Part shown: piece by piece, positions 5,607 to 11,402 of the stretch | How the letters are laid out: the number at the start of each line of letters is the position of its first letter | How positions within the stretch are numbered: position 1 is the stretch's first letter | Source: CAZLXG01 sp964563585 | Lineage (GTDB): Bacteria; Bacteroidota; Bacteroidia; Flavobacteriales; Flavobacteriaceae | NCBI GenBank assembly: GCA_964563585.1 | Contig: CAZLXG010000066.1 | Coordinates: forward strand, 1 to 11,402 | Reading direction: 5' to 3' | DNA length: 11,402 bases | The notes under the pieces: generated by a model | Seen by the model: only the letters and a program-made list of their open reading frames with translations | Database searches by the model: none | Told to the model about the DNA's origin: nothing | Program-made: the position numbers and the translations under genes

Positions 5607-6974
5607 TTATTCAAGTGTTATCGGAATCCCATAATAAAATTCTAGCAACTTCGTTTTAAAAACAAAGTTGTACTTGGAATTTGCCATAGTAGATTGTGCA
5701 CTTATTAACCTATTTCGTACTTCTTGAAACTCAAAGGCTGTCATTACACCATTATTATAACTTTCTTGTGCAGTTCTAAATGCCTCTTCTTGCGCTGTTA
5801 ATGAAGCTTCAGATGCTCTATATTGATTTAATGCAGCTTTAGCATCTAAATATGCATTTTCAATAGTTGATCGTAAATCTTGTTTTGCTTGGTCTAAACC
5901 ATAAGCAATTCGTTTACTATTTATAATTGCTCTATTTACACTAGACTTGGTTCTATTCCCATTAAAAATAGGAACACTGATACTTACTCCAACATTGTAT
6001 CCTAAATTATCACTAAATTGTTTTCCAAATCCGTTTGGAATGGAACTAACTGTACCTGTATTTGGGTCAACAATGGTACGTCTATCTTTTTCTCCTAAAG
6101 TATGCTGATATGATGTTCCAAAACCACCTCCTAAACTTACTGATGGAAAAAATGCAGCTTTTGCTAATTCAATATCAAGCTCAGAATTTTCAATACTTAT
6201 TTCGGCAACTCTAATTTCTGGTCTGTCTGCTACAGCTTTATTAAATATTTTTTCGGTATCGTTATACATCAATTCAACCGATGATAAATTAAAAGTAACA
6301 TCTTGAATATCAAAACCATTATGAGGCAATTGTAATAATTGCGCTAAATTTAATAGTGCTAAATCAATACCGTTTTGTGCTTTAATTAACTGTTCATTAT
6401 TACTAGCTAATTGAGCTTGTACATTATATAAATCTGATTTAGGACTTACACCTTCGTCAACTAACATTTGAATATTTTCTATTTGTTGCTCTGTAACTTT
6501 TAATTGTTCTTCAGCAATTTTATAATTTTCTTTACTTAATAATGTGTTTAAATAACTATTTACTACAAATAAAGAGATATCATCTTTTAATTTTTGCAAT
6601 TGTATTTTACTTGATTCTAAACCAAGTTTGGCTTGCTTATATAAATTTGTGTTTCTATAACCATTAAAAAGTGTTAATCCAGCATTTACACCTAAACTTG
6701 AACTAAATGTATTACTTGAAATTCTACTTCCATTTTGACCAAGATAAGACCCAAAATTAAAGTTACCAGAGCTTGAACCCGTAATATTTGGTAGAAAATT
6801 ACCTTTTGCACTTATAATATTTTCCTGTGCGATTTCAGTATCTAAAGCCGATTGTTTAACAGAAATATTATTCTCTAAAGCATAGTCTACACATTCTTGT
6901 AACTTCCATTTTTTTTGTTGCGCAAAAGATGATACAACAACCAAAAATAAGCACGATAATATTACATTTTTCAT
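5607..6974 (-). CDS. TolC-family outer-membrane efflux protein
   Basis: Outer-membrane factor of the tripartite exporter encoded upstream. It would trimerise into a beta-barrel in the outer membrane with a long alpha-helical duct through the periplasm. From the ATG at 6974 it has 455 residues: a signal peptide (MKNVILSCLFLVVVSSFA, cleavage likely before QQ), then LQECVDYALENN typical of the mature start, and two structural repeats. Each repeat has a strand hairpin ending in the short turn motif LFNGYR (102-107) or IFNGNR (336-341), plus Gln- and Ala-rich coiled helices. The protein ends soon after the last helix, as in many Bacteroidota TolC proteins. In-frame ATGs at 6998 and 7013 lie upstream; the one at 6998 would overlap the adaptor stop (ATGATTAA) and lengthen the signal-peptide n-region. 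I prefer 6974 because it gives a compact signal peptide. The substrate is unknown. Confidence 0.92.
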   Translation of the reverse strand: MKNVILSCLFLVVVSSFAQQKKWKLQECVDYALENNISVKQSALDTEIAQENIISAKGNFLPNITGSSSGNFNFGSYLGQNGSRISSNTFSSSLGVNAGLTLFNGYRNTNLYKQAKLGLESSKIQLQKLKDDISLFVVNSYLNTLLSKENYKIAEEQLKVTEQQIENIQMLVDEGVSPKSDLYNVQAQLASNNEQLIKAQNGIDLALLNLAQLLQLPHNGFDIQDVTFNLSSVELMYNDTEKIFNKAVADRPEIRVAEISIENSELDIELAKAAFFPSVSLGGGFGTSYQHTLGEKDRRTIVDPNTGTVSSIPNGFGKQFSDNLGYNVGVSISVPIFNGNRTKSSVNRAIINSKRIAYGLDQAKQDLRSTIENAYLDAKAALNQYRASEASLTAQEEAFRTAQESYNNGVMTAFEFQEVRNRLISAQSTMANSKYNFVFKTKLLEFYYGIPITLE

Positions 6975-6990
6975 ATGCTGTTTTTTAAAA

Positions 6991-8112
6991 TTAATCATTG
7001 TCTTCATCTTCATTATCTTTTGATGCTTTGTTCCACACCTTAATTTTGTCTCCTAATTTAACACCTTCAGTTATTTCAACATTAATACCATCGGACAAAC
7101 CTAAAGTTACATTTTGCTTCTTAAATTTATTAGCATCTTCTTCTTGTATTTCAACAAATGGTTTTTCGGTAATTCTATTATATTGAAGAAGTGCTTCTTT
7201 AATACTTAAAACACTGTCTTTACTTTCTATATCAATTTCTGCATTAGCACTATACCCTGCTCTTACATTGGTAGTAGAATCTAGCATTACATTAGCTTTA
7301 ATGGTAAATTGCACTGCTCCGTTTTCTTCTTTTCCTTTTGGTGCAACAAATGTTAATTCTGCTGGAAATTCTTTATCGTTAATAGCTCCCAATATTACTT
7401 TTATTTGTTTGCCTTCTTCAAGCTTACCAACTTCTGCTTCATCAACTTTTCCTTCAAAAATCATATGATTCATATCTGCAATAGTTGCAATAGTTGTTCC
7501 TGCATTAAAGTTATTACTTTGTATTACTTGGTCACCTTCACGAACAGGAATTTCTAAAACTGTTCCTGCTATTTGAGCTATAATATTTGTATTTGCCGAA
7601 CTACCGCCAGAGATAGAACCTCTTTTAATGATTTGATAATCATTTTGAGTTTGCGCTAATGATTCACGTGCTTGGTTGTATGATAACTCGCTGCTTTCAA
7701 AATTTTGCACAGAAATAACACCTTTATCGAAAAGGCTTTTATTTCTATTATACAGCACTTTTGCATTATCATACGATAATTTAGCTGATGATATTCTACT
7801 TTTTGCACTTACTAAACTTTGCTCGTTTGGCACTACTCTAATTTTAGCAATTAAATCACCTTTTTTAACAATATCACCTTCTTCAACAAGAATCTCATCT
7901 ACTATTCCAGAAATTTGTGGTTTTAATTCAATTTCTTCTTCTGGATTTAATTTACCTGTTGCTACAGCTTTTGTATTTATTGATGTATAAAAAGGCTCTT
8001 CAACTTTATAGTCTACAATATCTTCCGAGTTTGAGTCTTTAAAATATTTTAATACAAATACTAATAGTATAAAAACGACTATTCCTAAAATAATTTTTAC
8101 TGTTTTGTTCAT
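6991..8112 (-). CDS. HlyD/MacA-type periplasmic adaptor of an ABC exporter
   Basis: A 373-residue membrane-fusion protein linking the inner-membrane ABC permeases to the TolC-type channel. The order is: N-terminal membrane anchor (about 5-24), first lipoyl half-motif (IELKPQISGIVDEILVEEGD, 61-80), an alpha-helical hairpin (about 97-165, with RNKSLFDKGVISVQNFESSE), second lipoyl half (NIIAQIAGTVLEIPVREGD, 176-194), beta-barrel (about 205-296) and membrane-proximal domain (about 297-360). The anchor in place of a lipobox and the moderate hairpin length fit MacA-like adaptors that pair with MacB-type permeases. The C-terminus has a very acidic tail (DNEDEDND). It lies 14 bp after permease B and runs into the tolC-type gene, which marks one transcription unit. 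Assignment to an ABC rather than an RND system rests on these neighbours. Confidence 0.93.
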   Translation of the reverse strand: MNKTVKIILGIVVFILLVFVLKYFKDSNSEDIVDYKVEEPFYTSINTKAVATGKLNPEEEIELKPQISGIVDEILVEEGDIVKKGDLIAKIRVVPNEQSLVSAKSRISSAKLSYDNAKVLYNRNKSLFDKGVISVQNFESSELSYNQARESLAQTQNDYQIIKRGSISGGSSANTNIIAQIAGTVLEIPVREGDQVIQSNNFNAGTTIATIADMNHMIFEGKVDEAEVGKLEEGKQIKVILGAINDKEFPAELTFVAPKGKEENGAVQFTIKANVMLDSTTNVRAGYSANAEIDIESKDSVLSIKEALLQYNRITEKPFVEIQEEDANKFKKQNVTLGLSDGINVEITEGVKLGDKIKVWNKASKDNEDEDND

Positions 8113-8126
8113 TTTTTTTTGATTGT

Positions 8127-9371
8127 TTATTCTTCTCTTAATGCTTCTATTGGTTTTATGCTTGTGGCTTTAGTTGCTGGTATTAACCCTATTAAAGTTC
8201 CTAAAATTACTAATATTAATAATGCTATAAACACTACTGCTATTGATACGGATGCGTTAACTATTGTGGCATCATCTCCTTGACCAAATGCCGCATCTAA
8301 GCCTATTAAAATCCAGCCTCCAGATATAATTCCAAATAAGCCTGCTACTAAAGTTAAAAATACAGCTTCAACAACAATTTGTCTTTTAATTTCAAAAGGG
8401 GTTGCTCCTAAAGCACGCCTTATTCCTATTTCTTTAGTACGTTCTTTTACTGTAATAAGTAATATATTCCCAATGGCAAATACTCCTGCAAAGAGTGTTG
8501 CAATACCAACAAACCATGTTAAAAATTGCATACCTATTAAAAAGCCTGTTATTTTTGCGAATTCTTTTCCTAAGTTAAAACTACCAAAAGCACGATTATC
8601 TTCTGGATGGATATTATTTAAATTTTTAAGTAAAAGCTTAGCGTCTTCTTCAATTTGAGATATATCGTATTCTGGTTTTCCGGTAATCATCATCCAGCCA
8701 ATTCTATCGCCTTGGTTATATATTTGTTGATAGGTTGTAAAAGGAATATGAATATCTGCCGATGGTCCCATATTTACATTTCCATTTTCAAACATACCAA
8801 CAACCTTAAAGTTAATGCTGTTAATTTGGATGTATTCACCCATAGCATCTTCATCTTTTTCAAATAGCTGTTTATAAATATCTTCTGATATGACGACTAT
8901 TTTTTTATTATCGTCAATATCATTTTGATTAATGAATCTGCCATGAATTAGTTTTTTCTTTTGAACTTTATCTAACAACGGATAATCTCCATATACACCA
9001 AAATTTCCTGATAGAAATTTTCTAACGACCAATGCTTGTGTAATATTTCTAGGAACTACAAACTCAATGCCTTCAACATTTTCTTCAACTTTTTTAGCAT
9101 CGGTTAATGATAGCTGTACTTGTTTACCTTCTTGAAACCCTTTAAATGGCTTGCTCGTATTTTGACCCCAAACAAATACACTGTTTGTTGCAAAACTTCC
9201 AAATAAGCGATTGAATGAATTTTCTAATCCTCTTGCAGAACCTAAAAGACCTATTAGTAATAATATACCCCACCAAACACCTACCATAGTTAAAACAGAT
9301 CTTAGTTTGTTTTTACTAAAACTATCGTAAACTTCTTGCCATGTATCTCTATCGAATAAAAATTTAAACAT
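8127..9371 (-). CDS. MacB/FtsX-type ABC transporter permease (second of pair)
   Basis: A 414-residue permease with the four-helix topology of MacB, LolC/E and FtsX: TM1 (about 25-45), a large MacB_PCD-type periplasmic domain (about 46-283), then TM2 (284-307), TM3 (331-357) and TM4 (374-397). The cytoplasmic coupling segment KERTKEIGIRRALGATP (309-325) and the C-terminal KATSIKPIEALREE are the family signatures. It has no ATPase domain, unlike Escherichia MacB, where ATPase and permease are fused, so it must use the separate ATPase encoded at 10596-11297. It is clearly paralogous to the neighbouring permease but diverged in its periplasmic domain, which points to a heterodimer. Its ATG follows the stop of the other permease by 2 bp. 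LolC/E-like lipoprotein export is an alternative role, less likely with an adaptor and TolC in the operon. Confidence 0.92.
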   Translation of the reverse strand: MFKFLFDRDTWQEVYDSFSKNKLRSVLTMVGVWWGILLLIGLLGSARGLENSFNRLFGSFATNSVFVWGQNTSKPFKGFQEGKQVQLSLTDAKKVEENVEGIEFVVPRNITQALVVRKFLSGNFGVYGDYPLLDKVQKKKLIHGRFINQNDIDDNKKIVVISEDIYKQLFEKDEDAMGEYIQINSINFKVVGMFENGNVNMGPSADIHIPFTTYQQIYNQGDRIGWMMITGKPEYDISQIEEDAKLLLKNLNNIHPEDNRAFGSFNLGKEFAKITGFLIGMQFLTWFVGIATLFAGVFAIGNILLITVKERTKEIGIRRALGATPFEIKRQIVVEAVFLTLVAGLFGIISGGWILIGLDAAFGQGDDATIVNASVSIAVVFIALLILVILGTLIGLIPATKATSIKPIEALREE

Positions 9372-9373
9372 AA

Positions 9374-10603
9374 TTAATCGTTTCTTAATGCTACAATAGG
9401 TTTAATTCTTGAGGCTTTTTTGGCTGGTAAATAACCTGCAATAGCGCCTGCTAATACTAATGTAATTGTTGCTCCTATTACTAAACTATTACTTACACCT
9501 GGGTCTTTTATAAAGTATTGCTTTAACATAGGCGCTACAAGTTCTATAACACCCATACCTATAAGTAAACCAACATACCCTGCAATGGCAGTAATAAGTA
9601 TAGATTCAATTAAAATAATAGATACAATTGATTTTGGTGATGCACCTAATGCTTTACGAATACCTATTTCTTTGGTGCGTTCTTTTACAATAAAAATCAT
9701 AATATTACTTACACCAACTATACCTGCAATTAAAGTTCCGAAACCAATAACTAAAATAATGATACTTAATCCTGTAGTCATTGCGCTAACAGCTTTAGTG
9801 CCTTCGGCTGAATTACGAACTCGGACTGCTCGTTGGTCGGTAGTAGCCACAGAAAAACGCTCTTTTAGTTTTCTTGTAAGCATACTACTAAAAGCTAATG
9901 CTTCATCATAATCCATTTCTGGATTATAGGTTAGATTTATTTGGTCTATATAATCATTATTACCATAAATGTGTTGTGCTGTAGTAATAGGCATATATAT
10001 CATTCTTTCTTCATTATCACCACCATCATCAGCAAAAATACCAACTACTTTATATTGAATACCACTAAGATTTATATATTTCCCTAAAGCCGTTGTTTTT
10101 AAAAACAAATCTTCTTCAACTAACCTACCAATAATAACTATTTTAGTTCTGTTATTTATATCGTTTTGATTGATATATCTTCCCTCTTGTATTTTTGTTT
10201 TTTCTAGATATTGATGATCTGGATGAACAGCTATTAAATTGTAACTATTTTGTTCGTTTCTAAAAGAAGCCTGTACATTTCTATAAATTCGAGCTGTAAT
10301 AAATTCTACTTTCTTACCATTATCGTCTTTTATATAATCTAAATCTTCATTTTTAAACTGAATACGTCTACCTGCTTGCAACCCTTTATGCGCTTTGGTT
10401 GTTCTTCCTGAGTTAATGAAAATTGAATTTGTTGCATCATCAATAAAAGCTTCTGAAAATGTATTTTGCAACCCGTTAGCAATACCAAAAAGAATGGTAA
10501 ATAATAAAATAGCAAACGCCACAGTGAAACCAGATAACAAACTTCTGGTTCTGTTCATATTAATACTTTGAAATATTTCCCTCCAAAGATCTATATCAAA
10601 CAT
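9374..10603 (-). CDS. MacB/FtsX-type ABC transporter permease (first of pair)
   Basis: A 409-residue permease with the same architecture as its neighbour: TM1 at about 22-44, a periplasmic MacB_PCD-like domain at about 45-276, TM2 at 277-305, TM3 at 327-352 and TM4 at 374-393. The coupling helix region reads KERTKEIGIRKALGASP (308-324) and the end reads KKASRIKPIVALRND. Both permeases share short periplasmic landmarks such as GRxINQNDI (141-149 here). Its ATG overlaps the TGA of the ATPase gene by 8 bp (ATGTTTGA), so translation of the two is probably coupled. With the ATPase dimer below and the adaptor above, it should form half of the inner-membrane engine that pushes periplasmic substrate into the TolC duct by a mechanotransmission cycle, as described for MacAB-TolC. 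The substrate is not deducible. Confidence 0.92.
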   Translation of the reverse strand: MFDIDLWREIFQSINMNRTRSLLSGFTVAFAILLFTILFGIANGLQNTFSEAFIDDATNSIFINSGRTTKAHKGLQAGRRIQFKNEDLDYIKDDNGKKVEFITARIYRNVQASFRNEQNSYNLIAVHPDHQYLEKTKIQEGRYINQNDINNRTKIVIIGRLVEEDLFLKTTALGKYINLSGIQYKVVGIFADDGGDNEERMIYMPITTAQHIYGNNDYIDQINLTYNPEMDYDEALAFSSMLTRKLKERFSVATTDQRAVRVRNSAEGTKAVSAMTTGLSIIILVIGFGTLIAGIVGVSNIMIFIVKERTKEIGIRKALGASPKSIVSIILIESILITAIAGYVGLLIGMGVIELVAPMLKQYFIKDPGVSNSLVIGATITLVLAGAIAGYLPAKKASRIKPIVALRND

Positions 10604-11297
10604 ATTGTTCTGCTCTTACTTGTTCCACTTTTTTATCTTCCATAATTACGCCATCTCGCAAACGTACAATTCGCTTACACATATTAGCAATATCCTCTTC
10701 GTGTGTTACCATTAAGATGGTTTTTCCTTCATCATTAAGCTTCTGGATAAACGCCATAATTTCATACGATGTTTTGGTATCTAAAGCTCCGGTTGGCTCA
10801 TCTGCTAATAATAATTTTGGGTTTGCTGCTAACGCTCTGGCAATTGCCACACGCTGATTTTGACCTCCAGAAAGTTCTTTTGGTAAATGATGCGCCCAAT
10901 CTGCAAGTCCAACTTTTTCTAAATGAAATAATGCTTTTTCTTGACGTTCTTTACGTTTCATTCCTTGATAATACAATGGAAGTGCTACGTTTTCAAGTGC
11001 ATTTTTATAATTGATAAGATTGAAAGATTGAAAGATGAATCCTAAAAATTTGTTTCTATAAACGGCAGCTTTCTTTTCGGTAAGATTTTCTATTGACAAA
11101 CCATCTAGTATATATTCGCCTTCATCTGCTTCATCTAACATACCTATAATATTAAGCAGTGTAGATTTTCCCGAACCCGAAGACCCCATAATTGCTACCA
11201 TTTCACCGTTTTCAACCGACAAATCGATACCTTTTAAAACATGTAAACTTGAATCTCCTATGGGATAGGATTTATGTAACTTTCGGATTTTTAACAT
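10596..11297 (-). CDS. ABC transporter ATP-binding protein (MacB/LolD class)
   Basis: A 233-residue stand-alone nucleotide-binding subunit. All catalytic elements are present: Walker A GSSGSGKST (38-46), Q-loop glutamine (Q90, FQSFNLI), signature LSGGQ (142-146, followed by NQR where QQR is commoner), Walker B LLLADE (162-167) with catalytic E167, the D-loop ALD (171-173) and switch H199 in THEED. The size and the sequences around these motifs are those of the LolD/FtsE/MacB N-domain group, which partners four-helix permeases. It is the first gene of the five-gene exporter operon and overlaps permease A by 8 bp. The start at 11297 gives MLKIRKLHKSYP, the usual beginning for the group. It acts at the cytoplasmic face as a dimer. 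Confidence 0.95.
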   Translation of the reverse strand: MLKIRKLHKSYPIGDSSLHVLKGIDLSVENGEMVAIMGSSGSGKSTLLNIIGMLDEADEGEYILDGLSIENLTEKKAAVYRNKFLGFIFQSFNLINYKNALENVALPLYYQGMKRKERQEKALFHLEKVGLADWAHHLPKELSGGQNQRVAIARALAANPKLLLADEPTGALDTKTSYEIMAFIQKLNDEGKTILMVTHEEDIANMCKRIVRLRDGVIMEDKKVEQVRAEQYV

Positions 11298-11345
11298 ATT
11301 TTGATTGATTAATAAAGCCTTAACTTAATAATTAGACTTCGAATG

Positions 11346-11353
11346 CAAAGAAA
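11346..11353 (-). promoter_or_regulatory. Candidate -7 element of the exporter operon promoter
   Basis: On the - strand this reads TTTCTTTG, one mismatch from TAnnTTTG, and is followed by CATTCGAAG as is common after flavobacterial -7 elements. Transcription would start near 11340, leaving a leader of about 43 nt before the ATPase ATG at 11297. No TTG is found at the proper distance upstream, where the DNA is almost pure A/T, so support is only moderate. Confidence 0.35.
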
Positions 11354-11359
11354 TGTTAC

Positions 11360-11391
11360 AAAAAGAATAAGAAAAAATTTTTATTCTTTTT
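11360..11391. terminator. AT-only hairpin, possible terminator of an unseen neighbour
   Basis: A perfect 11-bp inverted repeat AAAAAGAATAA (11360-11370) / TTATTCTTTTT (11381-11391) around a 10-nt A/T-rich centre. T runs lie on the 3' side in both directions. It is just upstream of the candidate exporter promoter and could end a - strand gene beyond the window. With only two G-C pairs the stem is weak, and it may just be low-complexity DNA. Confidence 0.25.
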
Positions 11392-11402
11392 TTAACGTAT
11401 TG

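Noticed and set aside
7676..7990. Open frame of 104 codons on the + strand inside the adaptor gene
   Set aside because: It is antisense to the helical hairpin and lipoyl region of a clear HlyD-type protein, with no supporting promoter or family match.
6991..8112. Adaptor plus TolC-type protein as part of an RND efflux pump
   Set aside because: No RND permease (about 1000 residues) is present; the operon instead supplies an ABC ATPase and two FtsX-type permeases.
9585..9911. Open frame of 108 codons on the + strand inside permease A
   Set aside because: Its hydrophobic, Ile-rich translation mirrors the transmembrane codons on the opposite strand; there is no independent evidence for a gene.

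Overview
The window looks like chromosomal DNA of a marine-type Flavobacteriaceae member (phylum Bacteroidota). The grounds are the low G+C content (visibly around 30%), AT-rich leaders without Shine-Dalgarno sequences, several TAnnTTTG-like -7 promoter elements in place of TATAAT, and protein families in the form typical of that group. These include a NifU-family protein with a tandem Nfu N-terminal domain, a lipoprotein of the DUF255/YyaL family, and a split MacB-type exporter with separate ATPase and permeases. I see no tRNA, rRNA, CRISPR array, insertion sequence or phage gene.

Left part (1-4730, all on the + strand): an Nfu/NifU-type Fe-S protein; a small dodecin closed by a strong intrinsic terminator; a thioredoxin-fold lipoprotein of the DUF255/SSP411 family whose ATG lies directly behind a -7 element; a DUF1304 membrane protein that overlaps it by 4 bp; and a small MscS-type mechanosensitive channel followed by a second strong terminator.

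Middle (4731-4866): a non-coding stretch between convergent genes with three short hairpins. One is a perfect ATTCCTGC/GCAGGAAT palindrome, and the whole stretch looks like a composite dispersed element.

Right part (4867-11297, all on the - strand): five genes form one apparent operon read from right to left: ABC ATPase, FtsX/MacB-type permease A, permease B, HlyD/MacA-type adaptor and TolC-type outer-membrane factor. The spacings are -8, +2, +14 and about +16 bp (or -8, depending on the tolC start). Together they would make a complete envelope-spanning tripartite pump or secretion system: the ATPase drives a probably heterodimeric permease pair, the adaptor bridges the periplasm and the TolC protein forms the exit duct. 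The operon ends at a hairpin-plus-T-tract terminator. After it comes tsaB (t6A tRNA modification), which begins at a TTG codon. The operon promoter is probably in the last 100 bp of the window.

Most of this is ordinary housekeeping and envelope content. The points most worth a second look are the composite intergenic element and the related palindromes on both sides of tsaB, the dodecin that lacks the flavin-stacking tryptophan, the lipoprotein form of a normally cytosolic thioredoxin-fold family coupled to DUF1304, and the possibly leaderless transcript for that gene pair. I did not find convincing evidence of a wholly new multi-gene system.
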